64,000 nt of DNA. Origin: Silanimonas sp. Lineage in GTDB: Bacteria > Pseudomonadota > Gammaproteobacteria > Xanthomonadales > Xanthomonadaceae. Below, one piece after another: positions 55,311 through 63,962 of the stretch. A model generated the notes under the pieces. It was not told the origin of the DNA. It did no database searches and saw nothing but the letters and a program-made list of their open reading frames with translations. Each line of letters opens with the position of its first letter. Position 1 is the stretch's first letter. The position numbers and the translations under genes are program-made. The stretch spans positions 118,094 through 182,093 of the forward strand of contig JAGXTI010000031.1 in the NCBI GenBank assembly GCA_018334015.1. The letters are read 5' to 3'.

Positions 55311-57431
55311 TCAGGCCGGATCGAACCGCAGGCCGCCACCCTCCCGGCGCAGCACCAGCCGGGTTTCCTGCAGGGCCGGACGCCAACGCTCCGGAGCCTC
55401 GTAGAGCCTTTCGTGCACCAGCGCGGCATCGAATTCCAGAAACCGCGCCTGCACCGCCTCGTGGCCGACCTCGAGCAACAGCACACCGTTGCGGTGGGTC
55501 TGGGCATGGCGCAGGCCGGGGTGGCCCAGACGGATCAGTTCGGCCAGCCGCTCAGCCAGGCGTTGGCCGGCCGCACGGGTTTCCTCATCACCACCGGCAT
55601 GGCGCGCGAGCAGGGTGGACAGCGGTGTGGACGACACCGCCGGCACGGTGAATTCGGCCACACGCGGACGGTGCTGGCCGGCGAAGCCGGCATGGATGTC
55701 GCCACTCAGCAGCACGGCACCGGCGCCGTCGAAATGCTCGAGCCAGGCCGCCCGTTCGAGCGGGAAGCCGTCCCACTGGTCGACACTGAGCAGCACCTCG
55801 TGGGCCCAGGCCGGCGGTGCTCTCAGCTCGGGGTGGCGCAGGTCGAGGCGCATCGGCGTGAACGACACCGAGCTGGCGACGAAGCGCCAGTCGGCATCGG
55901 CATGCCGCTGCGCGGCGGCGCGCAACCACTCGGCCTGTTCCGCGCCGAGCACGCTGACCGGTTCATGGCCGCGTAGGCGTGCCAGCAGGTCGAAGCCCTC
56001 GGCCAGCACGAAATAGCGGCTGCCGATGGCATCGAACAGGGCACTCTTGCCGACCGCGGCCCAGCTCAGGCCGCGCGGCAGCCCGGGGCTGTCGGGAATC
56101 GGCCCGGCATCGAGAAAAAAGGGAGCGGCGGCATCGTGGCGGGCCAGCACGGCATTGGCCACGCCCAGATCGAGCGGCGCGGCCAGCACGGCCTCCACCC
56201 GTGCCCGCACCGCCGCGGGCGGCAGGCCCTCGGCGCTGTAGGCCCGGCGCAGCGCACGGGCCAGCGGCCGCCGCCAGCGCCGGTAAGCGGGGGCCTGCGG
56301 ATCGATGTAGGGTCGCAGCCGCGTTCGCCAGTCCTCGAAGGATTCACCGATCCGGGGCAAGTGCACGCGCAGGGCCGGCTCGTCGTAGACCAGCGTGCCG
56401 GGGAAGGCATCCTCCGGCACAAGATGATCGGGACGGTGGCTGCGGTAGTCGGTGAGGCTCAAGACGGCCCGTTTTCCGAAGCGGAATTCGCGCCAGATGC
56501 GCGCATCGGGATGCAGAGCCGTGCCCGGCACGGCCTCACCCTCGAATCCGCCTCCGGCATCGACCGGCATGTACTCGAACCAGGCCTGTTCGGCGACCCG
56601 GCGGCGCTCGCGGTCACGCTCGTCTTTTCGGCCGTCGTGGAAGGTGGCGACGTCCTGCCAGGCGTCGTCGGAGAACTCGTGGTCGTCCCAGATCGCGATC
56701 AGCGGCGCCTGCGCCAGCAAGGTCTGCAGAACCGGGTCGCTGCGGTATTCACGATGCAGCTGCCGGTAGTTGTCGAGGCTGCGCGCCGCGAAGTAACGGC
56801 CACCGCCCAGCGGCAGGGCGTTGGCGCTGTCCTCGAAGGCCACGTGGCGGCCCTCGGCCTCCTGAAAAGCGGGGTCGCCGGTGGTCTCGTAGATGAAATC
56901 GCCGAGGTGGATCACCGCGTCCAGCGGCTCCTCCAGCAGCGGCAACAGGCTGTTGTACCAGCGCCCGGTGTAGTCCTGGCAGCTCATCACGGCGAAGCGC
57001 AGGTCGCGGTCCTCGCCGGGGGCCGGCGCGGTCCGGGTACGGCCCGGCGGCGAAGCCTGTGGGCGGCCCTCGCCATCGACCACGATGAAGCGGTAATGCC
57101 AGTCGCGGCCGGCCTCGAGGCCCTCGATGCGGACCTTCAGGCAACCGTCGGTGGCGGCGCCGGCGCGCAGCACGCGCTCCACGCGCAAGGCCGAAAAACC
57201 GGGGTCCTCGGCCAGCTGCAACACCAGATCCTGCCCCCAGTGCGCGGGGGCGAGCCGGGCCCAGAGCACCATGCCGTCCGAGCGCGGATCGCCGGAGGCC
57301 AGGCCCTGCGGGAACGCCGTCGGCAGCAAGGGCAGCACAGCCGGCCAGCGGCGCGCCACCGCCGGCAGGGCGCAGGTGGCGGCACTGATGCAGAGCAGGC
57401 GCAGGGCGCTGCGGCGGGTGATCGCGGGCAT
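55311..57431 (-). CDS. phoD: PhoD-type alkaline phosphatase, Tat-exported
   Basis: A 706-residue calcium/iron-type phosphatase or phosphodiesterase. The N-terminus MPAITRRSALRLL followed by a hydrophobic stretch is a twin-arginine signal, as in Bacillus PhoD. A PhoD N-terminal domain (FPQGLASGDPRSDGMVLWARLAP) precedes the metallophosphatase domain with VMSCQDY, HLGDFIYE, WDDHEFSDD and LLSGDIHAGF. It is longer than typical PhoD (about 550-580) through an insert of about 100 residues around 330-450. It is divergent from a TonB-dependent receptor, so periplasmic dephosphorylation may be paired with uptake of an organophosphate. Confidence 0.9.
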   Translation of the reverse strand: MPAITRRSALRLLCISAATCALPAVARRWPAVLPLLPTAFPQGLASGDPRSDGMVLWARLAPAHWGQDLVLQLAEDPGFSALRVERVLRAGAATDGCLKVRIEGLEAGRDWHYRFIVVDGEGRPQASPPGRTRTAPAPGEDRDLRFAVMSCQDYTGRWYNSLLPLLEEPLDAVIHLGDFIYETTGDPAFQEAEGRHVAFEDSANALPLGGGRYFAARSLDNYRQLHREYRSDPVLQTLLAQAPLIAIWDDHEFSDDAWQDVATFHDGRKDERDRERRRVAEQAWFEYMPVDAGGGFEGEAVPGTALHPDARIWREFRFGKRAVLSLTDYRSHRPDHLVPEDAFPGTLVYDEPALRVHLPRIGESFEDWRTRLRPYIDPQAPAYRRWRRPLARALRRAYSAEGLPPAAVRARVEAVLAAPLDLGVANAVLARHDAAAPFFLDAGPIPDSPGLPRGLSWAAVGKSALFDAIGSRYFVLAEGFDLLARLRGHEPVSVLGAEQAEWLRAAAQRHADADWRFVASSVSFTPMRLDLRHPELRAPPAWAHEVLLSVDQWDGFPLERAAWLEHFDGAGAVLLSGDIHAGFAGQHRPRVAEFTVPAVSSTPLSTLLARHAGGDEETRAAGQRLAERLAELIRLGHPGLRHAQTHRNGVLLLEVGHEAVQARFLEFDAALVHERLYEAPERWRPALQETRLVLRREGGGLRFDPA

Positions 57432-57507
57432 GCGGCATCCAAAGGCTGGGTCGCAGCCATCATCCCATTGCAAACGACCCGTCTTGCAGGGCGATGACCG
57501 GGGGCTG

Positions 57508-57525
57508 CCGTCATCCGGCTGAAAC
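57508..57525 (+). promoter_or_regulatory. Pho-box-like sequence between phoD and the receptor gene
   Basis: CCGTCAT-CCGG-CTGAAAC compares with the PhoB pattern CTGTCAT-N4-CTGTCAT at 6 of 7 and 4 of 7 positions. It lies 53 bases before the receptor ATG and 76 bases before phoD. The match is weak. Confidence 0.3.
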
Positions 57526-57578
57526 GCCCGCTGAGCAATCTGCCAAGCTTGCCCTTGCCCGCCCCCGGAGTCCTGCCG

Positions 57579-59960
57579 ATGCGCCGTCCTGTCCCGCTTG
57601 CCGTGGCGATCCATGCCGCTCTTGTCCTCGCCGTGCTGCCGGCCGCCGCACAGACCGCCGCCGCCCCGGCCGCCAGCGCCGAAGCTGCGGTGATCGACAC
57701 CATCATCGTCACCGCGCAGAAGCGCGAGCAGCAGGTGCAGGAGGTGCCGATCGCGATCAGCGCCTACTCCGGCGAATTCCTTGAAAGCTTCGGTGCCACC
57801 TCGCTGGACGACATCGGCAACCTCGTGCCCGGCCTGGAAATCCAGGAGCAAAGCCCGAACAACCCCGGCTTCGTGATCCGCGGCATCACCTCGGACAGCG
57901 GCCAGGCCTTCGCGCCGCCGCGCGTCTCGGTGTTCCAGGACGGCGTGCCGATCTCGCGTGCCCGTGGTGCCGTGGTGCAGCCTTTCGACCTCGAGCGCAT
58001 CGAGGTGCTGCGCGGCCCGCAGGGCACCCTGTTCGGCCGTGGCGCCCAGGTCGGTGCCGTGCACCTGGTGCAGCGCAAGGCCCGTCAGGATCACGAAAGC
58101 CGCTTCACCGTCGGCCTTGGCAGCGACGAATGGCGGCGTCTCTCCGGCGTGGTCAACGCCCCGCTCTCCGAGGTGCTGGCAATGCGCCTCGCCGTGCACC
58201 ACGAATACCACCGGGGCTTTGTCGAGAACCGCGCCGGTGGCCGGCTGAACGGCAAGGACACCACGGCAGCGCGGCTCAGCTTCGGCCTCGATCTGGGCGA
58301 AGACCAGCGCATCGATGTGATCCTCAACCACCAGGTCGACACCCCGCCCGGCACCGCCTTCCGCACCAACGTGCTGCCGACCCGGGGTGGCAGCCGCAAT
58401 GTCTTCGACTTCACCGCCGACTTGAACCGTGGCGAACAGCTGGGCCTCGACCGCAGCGTCAACAGTCTGACCGTGCTGGGCGAGTTCCGCCTGACCGAGG
58501 CCTGGAGCCTGTCCACCGTCAGCGGCTGGCGCGAATTCGATTCGCTCGAGCAGTTCGATGCCGACGGCTCGCAGCTCAATGCCCTAGAGTTCGCCGAGGA
58601 CGCCGAAGGCAGCCAGTTCAGCCAGGAGTTCCGCTTCAACTACGACGCCGGCGGCGCGTTCCGTGGCTTCGCCGGGGCCAGCTGGTTCCACGAAGAAGGT
58701 TCGCAGCGCGTGCCCTTCAGCACCGACGAACGCCAGCTCGCCGCCCTGCTCTCGCCCGCCCTGCGCGGCGGCGTGGCGGCCGCCACCCGCGGCCTCATCC
58801 TGCTGTCGGTGGTCAGCCCGCTCAATCCCGACCTGACGCCCTTCCTCGGCTACACGAGCTTCCCGGCGCTCGGCATCCCGAGCATCCCGCTCGGCACGCC
58901 TTTGCCGCTGCGCGCCACTCACCGCGAGGAAACCACCAACTTCGGCGAAACAAAGGCTTGGGACCTGTTCGCCGACGGCACCTGGTCGCTGAGCGACCGT
59001 TTCGACCTCACCCTCGGTCTGCGCGGCACCCGCGAGGACCTGCGCTCCGGCTACGAAGCCCTGAGCTTTGCTGGCTTCAGCCCGCTGGGCCAGGTGCTGC
59101 CGAGCGCGCCGACCAATGTCGCCATCCCCAACATCCTGTTCCGCCCGGTCGCCCGCCGCTTCGCCGAGGACAGTTTCAGCTCGGTGGTCGGCCGCGCGGT
59201 CGCCGCCTACCGCTTCAGCGAGCGCATGAACGGCTACGCCAGCATTTCGCGGGGCCGCCGTCCGGACCTCATCGAGTTCCCGCTCGGCAGCGACGGCACG
59301 CCGAATCTCATCCCGGCCGAGATCGTGATCAGCTACGAGCTGGGCCTCAAGGGCTCGCTGCTGGACGATGTGCTGGTCTACGACATCGCGGTCTTCAACT
59401 ACGACTACAGCAACTTCCAGGCCAGCGTGCTGAACCCGGCCGGCGTCGGTACCATCACCGCCGACGGCGGCAACGCCAGCGCCAGCGGTGCCGAAATCTC
59501 GCTGATCGTGCGCGCCAGCGAGCAGCTGCAGGGCTTCTTCACCTACGGCCACATCGACGCCAGCTTCGACGAACGCGACGATCAGGGCCGCCGCCAGACC
59601 CTGGCCGGCAACCGTTTCCGGCTGACGCCCGAGCACAGCGCCTCGGCCGGCCTCGATTGGCGCTTTGAGGTTGGCGGCGGCATGGAAGCCTTCCTGCGGC
59701 CGAGCTGGAACTGGCGCTCGCAAGTGTTCTTCGAGGACCAGAACCAGCCCGGTATCGAACAGGCCGGCTTCGCCTTGGTCGATCTGCGGGCCGGCCTGCG
59801 GCTCGACGAGGGGCGCTGGGAACTCGGTGCCTTCGTGCGCAATCTGGGCGACCGCGAGTACCTGATCGACGCCGGCAACACCGGCCTCAACTTCGGCCTG
59901 CCAACCTTCATCGTCGGCGCGCCGCGCACCTGGGGCCTGGAGCTGAGCGGCCGCTTCTGA
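57579..59960 (+). CDS. TonB-dependent outer-membrane receptor
   Basis: From ATG 57579 (GGAG upstream) 793 residues. Signal peptide (LAVAIHAALVLAVLPAAAQ), a TonB-box-like IDTIIVTAQKR, a plug domain (about 60-165: VPIAISAYSGEFLESFG, GFVIRGITS, FQDGVPISRARG, IEVLRGPQGTLFGRG) and a 22-strand-type barrel ending GLELSGRF with the usual terminal phenylalanine. The plug and barrel resemble receptors of the FecA/CirA superfamily used for many substrates besides siderophores. Divergent phoD suggests a phosphorylated ligand; that is inference only. Confidence 0.92.
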   Translation: MRRPVPLAVAIHAALVLAVLPAAAQTAAAPAASAEAAVIDTIIVTAQKREQQVQEVPIAISAYSGEFLESFGATSLDDIGNLVPGLEIQEQSPNNPGFVIRGITSDSGQAFAPPRVSVFQDGVPISRARGAVVQPFDLERIEVLRGPQGTLFGRGAQVGAVHLVQRKARQDHESRFTVGLGSDEWRRLSGVVNAPLSEVLAMRLAVHHEYHRGFVENRAGGRLNGKDTTAARLSFGLDLGEDQRIDVILNHQVDTPPGTAFRTNVLPTRGGSRNVFDFTADLNRGEQLGLDRSVNSLTVLGEFRLTEAWSLSTVSGWREFDSLEQFDADGSQLNALEFAEDAEGSQFSQEFRFNYDAGGAFRGFAGASWFHEEGSQRVPFSTDERQLAALLSPALRGGVAAATRGLILLSVVSPLNPDLTPFLGYTSFPALGIPSIPLGTPLPLRATHREETTNFGETKAWDLFADGTWSLSDRFDLTLGLRGTREDLRSGYEALSFAGFSPLGQVLPSAPTNVAIPNILFRPVARRFAEDSFSSVVGRAVAAYRFSERMNGYASISRGRRPDLIEFPLGSDGTPNLIPAEIVISYELGLKGSLLDDVLVYDIAVFNYDYSNFQASVLNPAGVGTITADGGNASASGAEISLIVRASEQLQGFFTYGHIDASFDERDDQGRRQTLAGNRFRLTPEHSASAGLDWRFEVGGGMEAFLRPSWNWRSQVFFEDQNQPGIEQAGFALVDLRAGLRLDEGRWELGAFVRNLGDREYLIDAGNTGLNFGLPTFIVGAPRTWGLELSGRF

Positions 59961-59967
59961 GGTCGGC

Positions 59968-60393
59968 TCAGAGCACCGTCAGGCTGACCTCGACATTGCC
60001 GCGGGTGGCGTTCGAGTAGGGGCAGATCCGGTGCGCGCGCTCGACGAGGCTGCGGGCCTCGTCGGGCGCCAGGCCGGGCAGCTCGATCCGCAATTCGACG
60101 GCGATGCCGAACCCCTCGCTGGCCGGGCCGATGCCGACCCGGCCGGTGATACGCGCATCGGCCGGCATCCGCAGGCCGTCGCGCTGGGCGGCGAACTTCA
60201 TCGCGCCGATGAAACAGGCCGCGTAGCCGGCGGCGAACAGCTGCTCGGGGTTGGTGCCGGGGCCTCCTGCGCCACCCAGTTCCTTGGGCGTGCTGAGGGC
60301 CAGGTCGAACCGCCCGTCGCTGGCGACGGCGCGGCCTTCGCGGCCACCGGTGGCGCTGGCTTCGGCGGTGTAGAGGGTCTGCTGCAGGCTCAT
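59968..60393 (-). CDS. ohr: Organic hydroperoxide resistance protein (Ohr)
   Basis: A 141-residue OsmC-superfamily thiol peroxidase that reduces organic hydroperoxides, dimeric and cytoplasmic. The reactive cysteines are Cys60 (GYAACFIGAM) and Cys124 (CPYSNATRGN), the Ohr pattern that distinguishes it from OsmC. LYTAEASATGGREG and NPEQLFAAGYAAC complete the signature. The ATG at 60393 has AGGAGAA just upstream. No ohrR regulator is adjacent. Confidence 0.96.
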   Translation of the reverse strand: MSLQQTLYTAEASATGGREGRAVASDGRFDLALSTPKELGGAGGPGTNPEQLFAAGYAACFIGAMKFAAQRDGLRMPADARITGRVGIGPASEGFGIAVELRIELPGLAPDEARSLVERAHRICPYSNATRGNVEVSLTVL

Positions 60394-60465
60394 GGCGATT
60401 CTCCTTGGGGACGCCGGCCAAGGGTGGCACAGTGCGCGGCGGCAAATGTGGAGAGCCCCGAAACG

Positions 60466-61344
60466 ATGCGTCTCGAACCCTGGCAGGCCAGCGACCCGGT
60501 GCACGGCCTCACCCTGCGCGGCTGGGCCTCGCCGCGCCGTGGCCGGCCGCTGCTGCATGTGCTGCACGGCAACGGCCTGTGCAGCCGCACCTACACGCCG
60601 ATGCTGGCGCTGCTGGAACGCGATTTCGACCTCTGGCTCTGTGACCTGCAGGGCCACGGCGACAGCGATGCCGGCGCGGAATTCCTGGGCTGGAACGCCA
60701 ACGCAGCGATGGCGGCCCGCGCCTTCCGGGTCCACCATCCCGAGCCGACCGGGCCGGTGTTCGGCCTCGGCCACAGCTTCGGCGGCGTGCTGACCGCCTT
60801 GATGGCCAGCCAGGATCCGGGCCTGTTCCAGCGCACCGTGCTGCTCGATCCGGTGATCCACACCCCGGCCGTGCTGGCGATGCTGGCGCTGCTCGAAACA
60901 ACCGGCTTGCAGGGCCTGCTGCCGCTGGTGCGGGCCAGCCGCCGCCGGCGCGCGCACTGGCGCTCGCGCAGCGAGGCGCTCGAGCGTCTGCGCGGACGGG
61001 GCGTGTTCGCCGACTGGTGCGAAGCCGCGCTTGCAGCCTATGTCGAGCACGGCCTGCGCGACACCGCCACGGGCGTGGCGTTGAAATGCCCGCCAGCCCT
61101 CGAAGCCGCCATCTTCGGCTCGCGGCCACGCGGCCTCTGGCCGCGGCTGGAACGGCTCGAAACCCCCACCCTGCTGATCCACGGCGACCGCAGCCTGCCC
61201 TTCGTCGCGCCCTCGGCCCGCCGGCTGGCCGCCCGCAACCCGGCGGTCGAGGTCGAGGTGGTCACCGGTTCGCATTGCTTCATGCTGGCGGAACCGGTCG
61301 TCACCGCCGAACGGGTGGCGGCCTTCCTGAACCGCCCCGGCTGA
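60466..61344 (+). CDS. Alpha/beta hydrolase
   Basis: A 292-residue cytoplasmic alpha/beta hydrolase. Motifs: LLHVLHGNGLCSRTY (oxyanion), LCDLQGHGDSD, nucleophile elbow GLGHSFGG, acid in LIHGDRSLPF and histidine in VTGSHCFML. A short cap lies between about 130 and 220. Substrate unknown. ATG 60466 is divergent from ohr; a much longer upstream frame is antisense to ohr and not believed. Confidence 0.85.
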   Translation: MRLEPWQASDPVHGLTLRGWASPRRGRPLLHVLHGNGLCSRTYTPMLALLERDFDLWLCDLQGHGDSDAGAEFLGWNANAAMAARAFRVHHPEPTGPVFGLGHSFGGVLTALMASQDPGLFQRTVLLDPVIHTPAVLAMLALLETTGLQGLLPLVRASRRRRAHWRSRSEALERLRGRGVFADWCEAALAAYVEHGLRDTATGVALKCPPALEAAIFGSRPRGLWPRLERLETPTLLIHGDRSLPFVAPSARRLAARNPAVEVEVVTGSHCFMLAEPVVTAERVAAFLNRPG

Positions 61345-61400
61345 TGCCGGTGCCGCCGAGCCGCATGGCAGAATGCCCGCCCGTCCCGCCCACGCACCCC

Positions 61401-61775
61401 ATGGCCGCCGTCGAACTCAGCCAGCGCTTCTATTTCGAAGCGGCGCATACGCTGCGCCGCTACGTCGAAGGCGAGGTCGAATCGAGCAAGCGCATCCACG
61501 GCCACACCTACCACGCCGAGATCACCCTGCGCGGCGAGCCCGACCCGACGACCGGCATGGTGATGGATCTGGGCCTGGTGCGCCGCGAGCTTGCGGCCCT
61601 GCGCGAGCGCCTCGACCACCGCTTCCTCGACGAGGTCGAGGGCATCGGCCCGGCCACCCTGGAGAACCTCTGCGCCTTCATCGCTCGCGAGCTGAGGCCC
61701 GCGCTGCCGCTGCTGGTGCGGGTGGCGGTGTACCGCCCCGCCTCGGGCGACCGCGCGGAGCTGCCGCTCGGCTGA
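61401..61775 (+). CDS. 6-pyruvoyl-tetrahydropterin synthase/QueD family protein without the catalytic cysteine
   Basis: A 124-residue protein of the T-fold PTPS family. The zinc histidines are His16 (FEAAHTL), His33 and His35 (RIHGHTYHAEI), and GMVMDLGLVRREL, LDHRFLDEV and TLENLCAFIAREL follow the QueD pattern. The residue that is the nucleophilic cysteine in E. coli QueD (Cys27, four before the HGH) is Ser29 here. A queuosine-precursor role is therefore uncertain; cysteine-less members form a subgroup in beta- and gammaproteobacteria. No queC or queE lies nearby. Confidence 0.8.
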   Translation: MAAVELSQRFYFEAAHTLRRYVEGEVESSKRIHGHTYHAEITLRGEPDPTTGMVMDLGLVRRELAALRERLDHRFLDEVEGIGPATLENLCAFIARELRPALPLLVRVAVYRPASGDRAELPLG

Positions 61776-61797
61776 GTGGCAACGCCGCAGGCAGCCC

Positions 61798-62484
61798 TCA
61801 GGCGGCCGGAAACCCCGCCGGCAGATCGAGGAAACGCGTCAGCGTCGCCGGATCGACGCCGGGCGAATGCGGCAATCGACCGAGGCACGGCGCCGGCAGC
61901 GCAGCCTTCAGCGCTTCGAAGTAGTCGTCGGGGAACAGCATCGTCGGCTCGACGTCGGACGCGACCCAGCCCAGCACCTCGAAGCCGCGAGCGCGCACCG
62001 CCTCCAGGGTGAGCCGCGCGTGGTTGATGCAGCCGAGCTTCAATCCGACGACGAGCAGCACCGGCAGGTCCAGCGCGCGCGGCAGCTCGCACTGATCCAG
62101 TTCCGCGTTGACCGGCGCAAGAAAGCCGCCGACGCCTTCGACCAGCACCACGTCGGCCTGCGCCTTCAGCGCGTCGAAGGCGGCAACGATCGGTGGCATC
62201 GACACCGTCACGCCGTCCAGCCGGGCGGCGATCTCCGGCGCGGTCGGTTCGCGCAGGGCCCACGGATTGACCAGCGCGTAGTCGGGGCGCGGATGACTCG
62301 CGGCCTGCAGGGCCAGCGCGTCCTCGTTGCGCAGGCCCTCGGGCGTGGCTTCCGAACCGCTGGCCACCGGCTTCATGCCAACGGCGCGCAGGCCCTGCTG
62401 CCGCAGCGCATGCAGCAGCACGACGCTGCTGAAGGTCTTGCCCGCACCCGTGTCGGTGCCGGTCACGAAAAAAGCGCGGCTCAT
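61798..62484 (-). CDS. bioD: Dethiobiotin synthetase
   Basis: A 228-residue ATP-dependent carboxylase of biotin synthesis. The start SRAFFVTGTDTGAGKTFSS contains the P-loop; KPVASG, LVNPWALREPTAPEIAA and VEGVGGFLAPVN are diagnostic. ATG 62484 gives the family length; upstream in-frame ATGs (62517, 62601) add unconserved residues. It is divergent from msrC and convergent with the PTPS gene. Other bio genes are outside the window. Confidence 0.96.
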   Translation of the reverse strand: MSRAFFVTGTDTGAGKTFSSVVLLHALRQQGLRAVGMKPVASGSEATPEGLRNEDALALQAASHPRPDYALVNPWALREPTAPEIAARLDGVTVSMPPIVAAFDALKAQADVVLVEGVGGFLAPVNAELDQCELPRALDLPVLLVVGLKLGCINHARLTLEAVRARGFEVLGWVASDVEPTMLFPDDYFEALKAALPAPCLGRLPHSPGVDPATLTRFLDLPAGFPAA

Positions 62485-62566
62485 GCCGGTCTTGCCTTCT
62501 GCCCCTGCCGTCCCCATCGTTGTTCCCTCCGCCGCGCCGCGCGGCTGCGAACGAAGTGTAAGCCGC

Positions 62567-63052
62567 ATGTCCTTCACCGCCATCACCCTCGAGGGCAGCA
62601 AGGCCGAACAGTACGCGCAACTCGTCGATCAGGCCCGCGGCCTGATGCACGGCGAGCGCGACCGCACGGCCAACGCCGCCAACCTCTCGGCCCTCGTCTA
62701 CCACGCGCTGCCCGAACTCAACTGGGTCGGCTTCTACTTCTTCGACGGTCGCGAGCTCGTCGTCGGCCCGTTCCAGGGCCTGCCGGCCTGCGTGCGCATC
62801 GCGATCGGCAAAGGCGTCTGCGGCACCGCCGCAGCAACGCGCCGCACGCAAGTCGTGCCGGATGTTGAAGCATTCCCCGGCCACATCGCCTGCGATTCGG
62901 CCTCGCGTTCGGAAGTCGTGGTTCCGCTGTTCAAAGGCGACACGCTCATCGGCGTGTTCGACATCGACAGCCCCGTGCTCGACCGCTTCGACAGCGATGA
63001 CCAGCAGGGCCTGGAAGCTTTGGCCCGGGCTTTCCTCGACAGCATCGACTGA
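62567..63052 (+). CDS. msrC: Free methionine-(R)-sulfoxide reductase
   Basis: A 161-residue GAF-domain enzyme reducing free methionine-R-sulfoxide. The three redox cysteines, Cys75, Cys85 (GVCGTAA) and Cys109 (HIACDSASRSE), have the same spacing (10 and 24) as Cys84, Cys94 and Cys118 of the E. coli enzyme. NWVGFYFF and VFDIDSP are also typical. It is convergent with the LOG-family gene and divergent from bioD. Confidence 0.95.
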   Translation: MSFTAITLEGSKAEQYAQLVDQARGLMHGERDRTANAANLSALVYHALPELNWVGFYFFDGRELVVGPFQGLPACVRIAIGKGVCGTAAATRRTQVVPDVEAFPGHIACDSASRSEVVVPLFKGDTLIGVFDIDSPVLDRFDSDDQQGLEALARAFLDSID

Positions 63053-63067
63053 GAGCGACTCGCGCTC

Positions 63068-63646
63068 TCAGCGCACCACGGCAAGGTCCCGGGCGTTCTC
63101 GACCCAACGCGGTGTGGCGCGGATGCGCGGCAGCACCTCGTCGACACGCTCGACCATCGACCACATGGCGGCGTGCTCGGGATTCATGAAACGCTCGTCG
63201 ATCACCTTCTGCATGAAGCCCTGCAGCTCGTCGTAGAAGCCCTTGACGCTGAGCAGCACGATCGGGTTGAAGTAGAGGCCGAGCCGTTTCAGGGTGATCG
63301 CCTCGAACAGCTCCTCGAGCGTGCCGCAACCGCCCGGCAGGGCGACCACGGCGTCGCTGTCGGCGAGCAGGCGGTGCTTGCGCTCGCGCATGTCCTCGAC
63401 GAGTTGCAGGGTCGTCACGCCGGGGTGGCCCCATTCGAGCTCGACCATGAAGCTGGGGATGATGCCGATGACCTCGCCGCCTTCCGCCAGGGCACCGTCG
63501 GCCAGTGCTCCCATCAGGCCCTGCCCGCCACCGCCGTAGACCGTGGTGCAGCCGGCCCGGGCCAGGGTGGCACCGAGTTCGCGGGCGGCGGCGAGGTAGG
63601 CGGGATCGACCCGGCCGCTCGAGGCGGCGTAGACACAGATGCGCAT
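63068..63646 (-). CDS. LOG family (cytokinin riboside monophosphate phosphoribohydrolase-like) protein
   Basis: A 192-residue Rossmann-fold protein from ATG 63646. The LOG motifs GGGGQGLMGALADGAL and PGGCGTLEELFEA (PGGxGTxxE) are intact, with the conserved ERKHRLL before the latter. Family enzymes release the base from nucleoside 5'-monophosphates; in bacteria most are Rossmann nucleotide hydrolases of the PpnN/YgdH or YvdD type. Often mislabelled lysine decarboxylase. An extension to 63706 is possible but unconserved. Confidence 0.92.
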   Translation of the reverse strand: MRICVYAASSGRVDPAYLAAARELGATLARAGCTTVYGGGGQGLMGALADGALAEGGEVIGIIPSFMVELEWGHPGVTTLQLVEDMRERKHRLLADSDAVVALPGGCGTLEELFEAITLKRLGLYFNPIVLLSVKGFYDELQGFMQKVIDERFMNPEHAAMWSMVERVDEVLPRIRATPRWVENARDLAVVR

Positions 63647-63962
63647 GAGGGTATGGCAGCAGGCCAAGCTGCGCCCGTCAACGGCCATCGGCCGACCATG
63701 TCGCAAGCGGTAACAAAAAAGTATAGGAAAAGCCCCAAAGCGATGCTACGCTCGCTGCGTTCCAGTCGAGTGTTCGTGCTTCTGCGCGCATCGGCCAACG
63801 ATCTCAAGGGCTTCGCCCTTCCTCAAAGGACCACGACCGGTGCCCCGATGATGCCCGTGATCGAGTATTCCGCCACCTGATTAGGCATGAAGCTCAGCCG
63901 GGCTCAGCCGGTGAGACCGTGGGGGTGGAAGCTGGCTCGACTTCAAGCCAGGAGAGCCGGTC
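63647..63962. other. Intergenic region between the LOG-family gene and the IS transposase
   Basis: Contains an AT-rich, promoter-like patch (63710-63735), a small hairpin AAGGGC-TTC-GCCCTT (63806-63820), a tandem GCTCAGCCGG pair (63896-63911) and CTGGCT/AGCCAG (63932-63951). The left end of the insertion sequence must lie in it, but I cannot place the terminal repeat without the other end. Confidence 0.5.

Noticed and set aside
63742-63880. 45-codon frame MLRSLRSSRVFVLL...
   Set aside because: No ribosome binding site and no recognisable features; it lies in the region that must contain the IS end, so it was treated as non-coding.
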